Source of the DNA: CAZIUL01 sp964542475
Lineage (GTDB): Bacteria; Planctomycetota; B15-G4; CAYZWU01
Assembly: GCA_964542475.1 (NCBI GenBank)
Contig: CAZIUL010000054.1
Coordinates: 1 to 29,192 of the forward strand
DNA length: 29,192 nt
Direction of reading: 5' to 3'
Part shown: positions 6,536 to 13,594 of the stretch, piece after piece
Position numbering within the stretch: position 1 is the stretch's first letter
Layout of the letters: every line of letters begins with the position of its first letter
The notes under the pieces: generated by a model
Seen by the model: the letters and a program-made list of their open reading frames with translations, nothing else
Database searches by the model: none
Told to the model about the DNA's origin: nothing
Position numbers and translations under genes: made by a program

Positions 6536-8442
6536 TCCTGGATATAGCCGAGCTGCTTGAGCGCGCTCCTTGTCGTCTCATCGACAACGGTTTCGCTGTC
6601 AGGCATTACCTTTTTCTGCTCTTCCATCCAGTACCGCAGAAGACGCTCCAGCCTGTCCGCCTCGGCCAGGCACAGCCCCCGGCTGATGAGCTCGTTTTGT
6701 TCGGCCGGGTCTTCATCGAGGTTGTAGAGGAGCTTCGATTCAACGTCCGGAACGATCATGAACTTCCAAGCGGCGCTTCTGATCGAATAAGCCGATATGC
6801 GTTCGTGCGCTCCCGGAAAACAGGCGTGTTCGGTGTGAGCGAAAGTGAACCCGCCGTTGTCATGTGACAGAAGATCAACTCCATCGAAATCCGCTTCCCG
6901 AGGGGTTGCCAAGCCGGCGGCCCTGGCCACGGTCGGCGTCACCGAAACGAGGCTCACCTGATCGGGTACACGGCCGGGATCGATACCAGGGCCGTACAGG
7001 ACCAGGGGAACGCGGATCGTTTCATCGTACAGGTTCCACCCATGTCCGAGCTTTCCGTGCTCGAGGAACTCCTCGCCGTGATCCGAAGTGACCACGACCA
7101 TTGTGTTCTCCAGAAGTCTGTTCTCCTTCAAACGGGCGATGATCCTGCCGAACTGGTTGTCCCAGTAGGCGATCTCACCGTCATACTCCTGCCTGAGGTA
7201 TTCTCTGGCTTCCTCGTGAAAGAGTTCCGGATCGAGGTAACCGAGGTTTATCCGGCGGGCCGCGTTCTTGTAGTGCTCCTCGACCTCCGAACCCAAATGG
7301 TCGGGCATGCTCACAAAACGCTTCCTGAACTCCGGCGGAGGGTCGTAGTTGTAGTGAGGATCCAGGTAGTGAAGGTATGCAAAGAACCGGCCTTCCCCGG
7401 CGGTTTCCAGCCAGTCGAGAAACCTGTCCGTGAGGTTCCCCGCGTTCATCGAAGGGACCATCTCGTAAACGACAAAACCCTGGTCGAAGTTCTTGCCTTT
7501 CGACAGAAGGGGGTTGGCCACGAATGCTCCCGTGTACATGTCCGCGGATCTGCAGATCTCTGCGAGGGTCAGCTTTTCCTGAAGAAGGCGGCTGTGTTCC
7601 TTGTCGATCACCCCGTGATGAACCGGGTGCTGGCCTGTGAGCAGAGACGCCGTCGCGGGCCATGTCCAGGAAGAGGTGGAAAACGCGTTATCGAAGAGCA
7701 GGGCGTTTTCCGAAAAAGCGTCCAGGTTCGGAGAAACCTCCTTCTCGTAGCCGTAGCAACCCAGGGTATCCGCCCTGAGAGTGTCAACCACAACAACCAA
7801 TACGTTCGGCTTTTCAGGAGAAGTGTCCGCCCACGGCGCCCGGGAAGAAACAACAACCCGCGGATCTGACCATCCACGGAGAACCCTGCTGCCGCTCTCC
7901 TTTTTCATGCAGGTCTCGAGCCTGACGGTCAAGCCCTTTCCCTCGAAAGCGTGAAGATCCAGTGTTTCGTCGTACCAGATCCGGCTTTCTTCTTCATCGA
8001 AGGAAAGAATGTCACGCCCGGCTTCGGCCTTGCCGTTCAGGTATATTTTGTACTCCGCAGAAACCGTTTCGCCGTTTTCGTGCTCCTTCATGTCGATCCC
8101 GAAACCGGTTTCGAAAACCGCGCCGGCCGGAACCTCATCCAGTGCGAGGTCCATTACGAAGTCCCGGTCATGACACCATGTTTTGCGGTATCCCCCGTTG
8201 TGTCTCCAGTTCAGAGTGGTGCACATCTCTTTGATAGCCGGTTCCCCCCGGCCCTGGCCTGAAAAGGAGATCCCGTCCATACTTTCGATGAATGAACGGT
8301 GAACAACCCGGACCGGAAAGGTCTTTCCGGGCTTTGATCGTTCCTTGCTTTCACAGGAAAAGAGAAAAACCAGGGCCGCAACAAGGGCTGCAAGGCAGCA
8401 AAATCCGCTCAGCGCAGAAGCTCTCGATGACAGCGGATTCAT
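6532..8442 (-). CDS. Lipoprotein sulfatase-like hydrolase lacking the C/S-x-P-x-R motif
   Basis: This is a 636-residue protein. Start 8442 is chosen over 8472 because GTGGAG precedes it and a lipoprotein signal follows directly (hydrophobic to LFSC, Cys30). Residues about 45-200 form an accessory, probably beta-sandwich, domain; the sulfatase domain begins near 211 with KPNVLVVVVDTLRAD. At the formylglycine position the sequence is SSWTWPATASLLTG, so Thr260 stands where Cys/Ser is expected and Thr264 where Arg is expected. The metal site DHGEEFLEHG is intact. The protein ends in LKQLGYIQD, a tail shared with the sulfatase-like protein at 13595. Thr at this position is the nucleophile in related phospho- and phosphonotransferases, so it may act on phosphate esters, or on sulfates by another mechanism. 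It is membrane-anchored, likely facing the periplasm. Confidence 0.88.
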   Translation of the reverse strand: MNPLSSRASALSGFCCLAALVAALVFLFSCESKERSKPGKTFPVRVVHRSFIESMDGISFSGQGRGEPAIKEMCTTLNWRHNGGYRKTWCHDRDFVMDLALDEVPAGAVFETGFGIDMKEHENGETVSAEYKIYLNGKAEAGRDILSFDEEESRIWYDETLDLHAFEGKGLTVRLETCMKKESGSRVLRGWSDPRVVVSSRAPWADTSPEKPNVLVVVVDTLRADTLGCYGYEKEVSPNLDAFSENALLFDNAFSTSSWTWPATASLLTGQHPVHHGVIDKEHSRLLQEKLTLAEICRSADMYTGAFVANPLLSKGKNFDQGFVVYEMVPSMNAGNLTDRFLDWLETAGEGRFFAYLHYLDPHYNYDPPPEFRKRFVSMPDHLGSEVEEHYKNAARRINLGYLDPELFHEEAREYLRQEYDGEIAYWDNQFGRIIARLKENRLLENTMVVVTSDHGEEFLEHGKLGHGWNLYDETIRVPLVLYGPGIDPGRVPDQVSLVSVTPTVARAAGLATPREADFDGVDLLSHDNGGFTFAHTEHACFPGAHERISAYSIRSAAWKFMIVPDVESKLLYNLDEDPAEQNELISRGLCLAEADRLERLLRYWMEEQKKVMPDSETVVDETTRSALKQLGYIQD

Positions 8443-8538
8443 TGGTTTCTCCACTTTGCCTTGATCCTGCATGCGCAGAAATGAGCTGGAAGAGGGCGCT
8501 CACCCGTAACGGACAAGCACGGACAGTGTCCTTTTCCC

Positions 8539-9390
8539 TCAGCGGCCCATATCCCTCGCTTTCTCCAGTAGCGCGGGTATCGCATCATCCATGATCGGCT
8601 TCATGTCAGCGTAGCGGAATGTCCGCTCCTCGAAGGTGCGCGCCTCCAGGTTCCTGAGAAACCTGCTCTCGAACTCCTCGAAATAGGAGCCGTAGAGATG
8701 ATAGGAATCCGCCTGGTGCACGTACCTGCCAAGCTTCACATCCATGCCTGAGAGCTCCGAGATCCGCTTGGCGATCCGCATCTGGAGCTGGATGAACGCG
8801 AACATGTTCATGAACGCCGCCTTGTAGGCATCGTTTGAGCGGAACCGGATGTTTGTGTTAAGGTACCAGGCATCATCCCCGCCGGGAAGCAGCCTGCACC
8901 AGATGCTCTGCAGGCAGGCCGGATCGTAGCAGTCGTTGTCTTCCCAGACCTTCCAGGTGATTGCCTGGGCCCGCCGCGTGTGCGGGGCCCTGGCAAGCTT
9001 CTCGGCGACCATGTCGATCTGGTCATAGGTTTTTTCGATCCCTGGAACGAGGTAGGTGAAGAGGCGCTGGTGATAGGTGTACTCCCACCGCGTGTCCTCC
9101 GGGTCCACCGTTGTGTCCCTGATGCAGTGATCCTTGGTCCCGTCGAGGACCTCCATCACGTACTCCTGCAGATCCTCGAGCCCGCCGGGCAGGTCCCTGT
9201 GGATCATCGGCTCCGCCAGGGGGTTCTTGATCACAATGGTCATGGAGCAGTCCTTGCTCGGTGGATCCTCCGGCTTGTCGTACTCGGTCTTGATCTCGCA
9301 GCCTTCCTTGTGGAGCCTTATCAGGGACCGCTCCCACGCCTTTGCCAGGCCTTCGCCTTCAACCAAGATCACTGGAATGTTACCGCTCAT
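8539..9390 (-). CDS. Thymidylate-synthase-like protein
   Basis: This is a 283-residue cytoplasmic protein whose ATG is preceded by GGGAGG. The C-terminal half shows the thymidylate synthase core: a nucleophile segment DPACLQSIWCRLL (candidate Cys159), then NIRFRSNDAYKAAFMNMFAF matching the R-S-x-D nucleotide-binding segment, then VHQADSYHLYGSY in place of the usual D-x-H-I-Y. It is closer to the divergent archaeal-type sequences than to classical ThyA, and the N-terminal 130 residues do not show the classical ThyA start. Classical ThyA methylates dUMP using methylenetetrahydrofolate; relatives hydroxymethylate dCMP or dUMP. The family is fairly clear but the exact reaction is not. It lies 96 bp upstream of the sulfatase-like gene on the same strand and right beside a foldback element. 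Confidence 0.72.
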   Translation of the reverse strand: MSGNIPVILVEGEGLAKAWERSLIRLHKEGCEIKTEYDKPEDPPSKDCSMTIVIKNPLAEPMIHRDLPGGLEDLQEYVMEVLDGTKDHCIRDTTVDPEDTRWEYTYHQRLFTYLVPGIEKTYDQIDMVAEKLARAPHTRRAQAITWKVWEDNDCYDPACLQSIWCRLLPGGDDAWYLNTNIRFRSNDAYKAAFMNMFAFIQLQMRIAKRISELSGMDVKLGRYVHQADSYHLYGSYFEEFESRFLRNLEARTFEERTFRYADMKPIMDDAIPALLEKARDMGR

Positions 9391-9423
9391 CTCTGTTTTC
9401 CTCCCATTAGCTTGAAACCGTTA

Positions 9424-9584
9424 AGAGTCCGTTGAAAAAGTGCTTCGCAAGCTAGGCCGAGTCATTTTGCCCGAGGTCAAGGCGCGAGACCGGAGGCGAA
9501 TCAGTGGATTCGTTGAGGATCTCGCAACGCAGAGATCGGGCAAAAGGGCCGGCCGTAGCCGATCTGACTTTTTCAACGGGCTCT
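9424..9584. mobile_element. Foldback/MITE-like element, GAGYCCGTTGAAAAAGT family, long copy
   Basis: The ends AGAGTCCGTTGAAAAAGTG (9424-9442) and the inverted GACTTTTTCAACGGGCTCT (9566-9584) match at 17 of 19 positions. An inner dyad TTTTGCCCGA/TCGGGCAAAA lies between, so most of the 161 bp can fold back. Its last 26 bp recur inverted at the left end of the short element at 26101. It starts 33 bp upstream of the thymidylate-synthase-like ATG, so it probably carries or displaces that gene's promoter. There is no ORF of note. Confidence 0.8.
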
Positions 9585-9763
9585 AACCCGCATATTTCAT
9601 CCTCTTCTGCTGCGGCACCGTAAACTGCACTGTGGCTGCGTTTCATGCCGGGAGACGATCCTCAACCTGTAAGAACAGGCCTGCGGTCGTCTCCTGACAT
9701 GCGCCTTGCCACATCACAGTTTACGGCACCTCGCGACGAAGAGTATGAAATAAGCGGGCTAAA
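9583..9763. mobile_element. Element P, copy D, complete, CTAA target duplication, inserted at edge of another element
   Basis: The element runs 9587-9759 in reverse orientation to copy C, with CTAA at 9583-9586 and 9760-9763. The left CTAA includes the terminal CT of the adjacent foldback element, so P landed in the end of that older element. The remaining 200 bp up to the fucosidase hold only a candidate promoter. Confidence 0.92.
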
Positions 9764-9896
9764 GCTCCGAATTCGAGCTTCTGTTCTGTTTTGAAGTTCG
9801 CCCTATTAAACACAGGAAAAAAGCGCCTGTCCATGGGGAAAGCGTTCCCGAAGGCGCGCTTCTTCCTTCTTCATCTCTTGCCCACGGCGTCTTGGG

Positions 9897-9925
9897 TTTA
9901 CGGCCCCGATTTCGTATGATATTCT
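9897..9925 (+). promoter_or_regulatory. Candidate promoter of the alpha-L-fucosidase gene
   Basis: TTTACG (9897-9902) and TATTCT (9920-9925) are 17 bp apart, each a 4/6 match to the sigma-70 consensus, about 40 bp before the ATG at 9964. The match is modest, but the position suits the gene and nothing better is seen in the gap. Confidence 0.35.
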
Positions 9926-9963
9926 ACCGCAGACATCCCGTTTGATCTTTTTGGAGCCCGTTC

Positions 9964-11757
9964 ATGCGGATTATATCGATCTTCTTCCTTGCGGCTGTCC
10001 TGTCAACGTTTTCGTTTCTGCGGGCCGAAGAGGACAGGTACGAACCTGTTTGGAAATCCCTGGACCAGCGCCCCATCCCTGAATGGTTCAACGAGGCCAA
10101 GTTCGGTATCTTCGTGGTCTGGGGCCCCTATTCCGTGCCCGCTTACGTTGACAAGGGGTACGCCGAGTGGTACCGCTGGCGCATGGAAGACAAGAACTCG
10201 GACACGTGGAAGTTCCACGCGAAAAACTACGGGGAGGCTTTCCTGTACGAGGATTTCGCGCCCCTGTTCAAGGCTGAGATGTGGGATCCGGATTTCTGGA
10301 CGGAGCTGTTTGTCAAGGCCGGGGCCCGGTATGTTGTGACAACCGCAAACTATCACGACGGCTTCTGCCTGTATCCCTCCGAGTACGACGGCACGATCCA
10401 CACCGACCAGTGGAACAGCGCGGAAGTGGGATCAAAACGCGACCTCCTCGGAGAGCTCAACGAAGCCGGGCGCAAACGCGGCTTGAGGATGGGCATCTAC
10501 TATTCCCTTTACGAGTGGTTCCATCCCCTTTGGATCGAGGACAGGGACCGGTACGTGGCAGAGAAGTTCCACCCGCAGTTCAAGGAGGTGGTCACGAAAC
10601 ACAGGCCTGACATCATCTTTTTGGACGGCGAATGGGAGATGGGGCACGAGCGCTGGCGCTCCGAAGAGCTGGCAGCCTGGCTGTACAACGAATCCCCGGT
10701 CCGCGACTACGTGGTGGTCAACGACCGCTGGGGCCAGTGCAGGAGCAAGCACGGTGACTACTATTCAAGCGAATACGGCGGGGGCAACTACCCTCCCACG
10801 CACCCGTGGGAGGAGAACCGCGGCATCGGTCACAGCTACGGCTACAACAGGAACGAAACCGTTTACGACTACGACTCAGCCGGGGAGCTGATCCGGATGC
10901 TGTCGAAGATCTGCGGAAACGGCGGCAACTTCCTGCTGGATGTGGGCCCCACAGCGGACGGGCGCATCCCGGTCATCATGCAGGAGCGCCTCCTTCAAAT
11001 CGGGTCCTGGCTCGAAAAAAACGGCGATGCGATCTACGGCTCCCATGCCAGCCCCTTCTGGCCGCGGAAGTTCAATTGGGGAACCTGCACCGTGAAGCCG
11101 GGCAGGCTTTTTGTTCACATCCACGGCCGGCAAACCGGCACGGTCCTGCTTGCCGGCTTGAAGAACAAGGTAACAGCTTCGTACTTTCTTTCCGACGAAG
11201 AACGCAAACCTCTTGAGCTGTCCCGGGACGAATCCGGCCTTTCCATCACCATTCCGGGGCGCCTGCCGGACGATGCCGTGAGCATCATCGTGCTTGAGAT
11301 CGAGGGCGAACCCGAAGTCGACAATACGATCCGCCAGGCTGTTGACGGTTCTGTGCGTCTCCACGCCTTCGAGGCAAAGATCAACGGCCCGAGCCCTGTT
11401 TACGAATGCGGCGGGGAAAAGGACCAGATCGGTTATTGGGGCGATCCCAGCGACTCTGTCCAGTGGACCTTCATGATCAGCCGCACCGGCTGGTTCGAGG
11501 TGTCGGTCGCCTACTCGTGCAGCAAAAACTTCGGCGGCAGCGTTTTCGATCTTTCCGTTGGCGGGCGAAGCCTTTCCGGCAAAACCCTGGAGACCGGCAG
11601 CTGGAGCCGCTACCGGACCGATACCATAGGCCGCGTCCGCCTCGAAAAAACCGGGGAATATATCCTGACCGTTCAGCCTGCTTTTGAGCCTCAATGGCGT
11701 TCCATGGGGCTTAACTCGGTTATGTTACATCCCTGTGAACCCCCGCAGAAAAATTGA
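9964..11757 (+). CDS. Secreted alpha-L-fucosidase, GH29, with C-terminal accessory domain
   Basis: This is a 597-residue exported glycosidase. The ATG follows TTTGGAG and opens a signal peptide ending near FLRAEE (residue 20). The GH29 barrel shows EWFNEAKFGIFVVWGPYSVPAY (40-61), the substrate-binding YHDGFCLYPSEY (130-141), YYSLYEWFHPLW (179-190) and the nucleophile strand HRPDIIFLDGEW with Asp221 as catalytic nucleophile. GGNYPPTHPWEENRGIGHSYGY and GNGGNFLLDVGPTADG are typical GH29 C-terminal barrel motifs. Residues about 455-590 form a beta-rich domain, probably carbohydrate-binding. The enzyme releases alpha-linked L-fucose in the periplasm or outside the cell. The nearby GH20 enzyme, sulfatases and fucose-isomerase-like protein suggest fucosylated, sulfated substrates. 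Acid/base assignment varies in this family and is not attempted. Confidence 0.95.
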   Translation: MRIISIFFLAAVLSTFSFLRAEEDRYEPVWKSLDQRPIPEWFNEAKFGIFVVWGPYSVPAYVDKGYAEWYRWRMEDKNSDTWKFHAKNYGEAFLYEDFAPLFKAEMWDPDFWTELFVKAGARYVVTTANYHDGFCLYPSEYDGTIHTDQWNSAEVGSKRDLLGELNEAGRKRGLRMGIYYSLYEWFHPLWIEDRDRYVAEKFHPQFKEVVTKHRPDIIFLDGEWEMGHERWRSEELAAWLYNESPVRDYVVVNDRWGQCRSKHGDYYSSEYGGGNYPPTHPWEENRGIGHSYGYNRNETVYDYDSAGELIRMLSKICGNGGNFLLDVGPTADGRIPVIMQERLLQIGSWLEKNGDAIYGSHASPFWPRKFNWGTCTVKPGRLFVHIHGRQTGTVLLAGLKNKVTASYFLSDEERKPLELSRDESGLSITIPGRLPDDAVSIIVLEIEGEPEVDNTIRQAVDGSVRLHAFEAKINGPSPVYECGGEKDQIGYWGDPSDSVQWTFMISRTGWFEVSVAYSCSKNFGGSVFDLSVGGRSLSGKTLETGSWSRYRTDTIGRVRLEKTGEYILTVQPAFEPQWRSMGLNSVMLHPCEPPQKN

Positions 11758-11792
11758 TCCACACATACACAGTCCACATGCCGACCACACGA

Positions 11793-11973
11793 TTAACCCG
11801 CATATTTCATCCTCTTCTGCTGCGGCACCGCGACCTGCGCTGTGGCTGCGTTTCATGCCGGGAGACGATCCTCAACCTGTAAGAACAGGCCTGCGGTCGT
11901 CTCCTGACATGCGCCTTGCCACATCACAGTTTACAGCTACCTCGCGACGAAGAGTATGAAATACGCGGGTTAA
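11793..11973. mobile_element. Element P, copy E, complete, TTAA target duplication
   Basis: The element runs 11797-11969 with TTAA at both sides (11793-11796, 11970-11973), in the same orientation as copy D. Its right end lies four bases before a strong -35 box, so insertion left the downstream promoter intact but removed whatever regulatory DNA was directly upstream. Confidence 0.92.
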
Positions 11974-11976
11974 TGG

Positions 11977-12005
11977 TTGACATAGCCCTACCTTGCAGGT
12001 ATACT
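11977..12005 (+). promoter_or_regulatory. Strong sigma-70-type promoter for the beta-helix gene
   Basis: A perfect TTGACA (11977-11982) and TATACT (12000-12005, 5/6) are separated by exactly 17 bp. This is the best promoter match in the window. It lies 80 bp before the ATG at 12086 and just downstream of element P copy E. Confidence 0.8.
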
Positions 12006-12085
12006 TTATGTGACATCCAACCCGGATAGACACGGATAGACAAGGTTTGCAACCATTCTCCCCCTCCCAAACAAAGGAGGCTGTC

Positions 12086-13429
12086 ATGCGCATTGCAGTT
12101 CTGCTTGCGCTGGTCCTGGCAATTCCCGCCTTGGCGTATTCAGCAGTAATCACGGTGCCTGACGACTATCCCACGATCCAGTCCGCAATAAGTGCGTCGG
12201 TCAATGGCGACCTCATCCTCGTCAAGCCCGGAACATATGTCGAAAACATCGATTTCCTCGGAAAAGCAATCACTGTCAAAAGCACTGACGGGCCCGAATC
12301 CACGATCATCAATGGAAACATGGCGGACAGCGTTGTCTCGTTCATAAATTACGAAGAGCTGGATTCCGTGCTGGACGGTTTTTTGATCACGAACGGCAAA
12401 GGCCGCGGCGGCGGTGTCGAATGTACGATCTCCTCACCCACGATCACGAACAACATAATCATCGGGAATGAAGCCGATTTATGTGCCGGGGCAAACAGTG
12501 GGGGAGGGATTTTCTGTTTGTCCGCATCCCCGATGATCTCGAACAACACAATCACACGGAATAACAGCGACAGGGGCGGCGGGATTTTCTTGTACTTTTA
12601 CTCCTTCCCAAAGATCATCAACAACGTCATTGCCGGAAACACGGCGCTGGAAAGCGGCGGAGGAATATACGGATGGGACTTTGCGGATGCGGTCGTGACG
12701 AACAATACCATTTACGGAAACTTGGCCCGGAACGGGGGAGGTATGTGGTGCAGCGACTCCATCATGACCGTCACCAATACGATACTTTGGGAAAACACGG
12801 CAAGCCGGCAAGGCCCTGAAATCTATATTCAAACCCCATGGGCAGGCTTTGACTCCATATTGAACATCAGCCGCTCGGACGTGAAAGGAGGCCTGGCATC
12901 CGCGCATGTGGAACCGGGCGCTGTGCTCAACTGGGGCGCCGGCATGATCGATGCCGCCCCCGAATTCGTGGATCCGGCCCTTGCAGACCTTCACATCATG
13001 TATACCTCTCCCTGCAGGGACGCGGGTGACAACGCGGCGCCGGACTTGCCAGCTGAAGACTTCGAAGGCGATCCCCGCGCCGCCCACGGCACGGCGGATA
13101 TCGGCGCTGACGAGTTCTACACGCATCTCTACTACACCGGAAAGCCCGCGCCTGGTGCCTGGATTTACCTGAACATCGCGGGCCTGCCTTCAAGCGAAAC
13201 AGTACTGATAACCGGTCAGGGCGTTCTCGATCCGCCCATACCCACGATATACGGCGCCTGGCACCTCGACTTCCCAGTAAAGGCCGCCGATAAGGGGCCC
13301 GTTCCATTAACGGGAGTGATCTCTCTGCACTGCAGGGTGCCTCCCAACTATCCGGTGCCATCCTCGATCCCCATCCAGGCGCTTGTCTCCGATCAATTGA
13401 CAAACCTCTGCGTGATGAAAGTAAAGTAG
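12086..13429 (+). CDS. Secreted right-handed parallel beta-helix protein
   Basis: This is a 447-residue exported protein. ATG 12086 is preceded by AAAGGAGG and begins a classical signal peptide (MRIAVLLALVLAIPALAYSA). The longer open frame from 12047 adds 13 residues without a ribosome site. Residues about 20-60 match the start of pectate-lyase/NosD-like beta-helices (VPDDYPTIQSAI, LVKPGTYVENI). A series of turns with GGG-I and xISNNTI motifs follows to about 250, then a choice-of-anchor-like segment ending DIGADEF. The final 100 residues form a beta-rich domain (YYTGKPAPGAW to LTNLCVMKVK), a tail I associate with extracellular beta-helix proteins of environmental bacteria. Catalytic residues of a specific lyase family are not identifiable, so it may bind or cleave polysaccharide. 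A single-gene transcription unit is likely. Confidence 0.85.
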   Translation: MRIAVLLALVLAIPALAYSAVITVPDDYPTIQSAISASVNGDLILVKPGTYVENIDFLGKAITVKSTDGPESTIINGNMADSVVSFINYEELDSVLDGFLITNGKGRGGGVECTISSPTITNNIIIGNEADLCAGANSGGGIFCLSASPMISNNTITRNNSDRGGGIFLYFYSFPKIINNVIAGNTALESGGGIYGWDFADAVVTNNTIYGNLARNGGGMWCSDSIMTVTNTILWENTASRQGPEIYIQTPWAGFDSILNISRSDVKGGLASAHVEPGAVLNWGAGMIDAAPEFVDPALADLHIMYTSPCRDAGDNAAPDLPAEDFEGDPRAAHGTADIGADEFYTHLYYTGKPAPGAWIYLNIAGLPSSETVLITGQGVLDPPIPTIYGAWHLDFPVKAADKGPVPLTGVISLHCRVPPNYPVPSSIPIQALVSDQLTNLCVMKVK

Positions 13430-13594
13430 CCCCGCTGCAAGCGGCATCTCGGAGATCGGACGACATTGATCAGCGCGCCCTTGAGGTGTTGTCATCACCC
13501 CGGAAAAAAGGTACTCTCCTGTTTGCTTGGAGATAATAGCGCGATCGCAGAACGTATCTTTTGTTTTTTCCGAGCCCCTTCGGCGCGGAGCATC

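Noticed and set aside
6472..6867. Open frame beginning MKRSHSAVYGDAADEY in element P copy C
   Set aside because: After the repeat-encoded start it runs antisense through the C-terminal end of the sulfatase-like gene; no ribosome site and no plausible product.
7042..7869. A 275-codon open frame on the plus strand
   Set aside because: It is antisense to the conserved sulfatase-like domain and has no ribosome site or recognisable motif.
8511..8531. Dyad GGACA...TGTCC between the two minus-strand genes as a terminator
   Set aside because: The stem is only five base pairs and on the minus strand no T-run follows.
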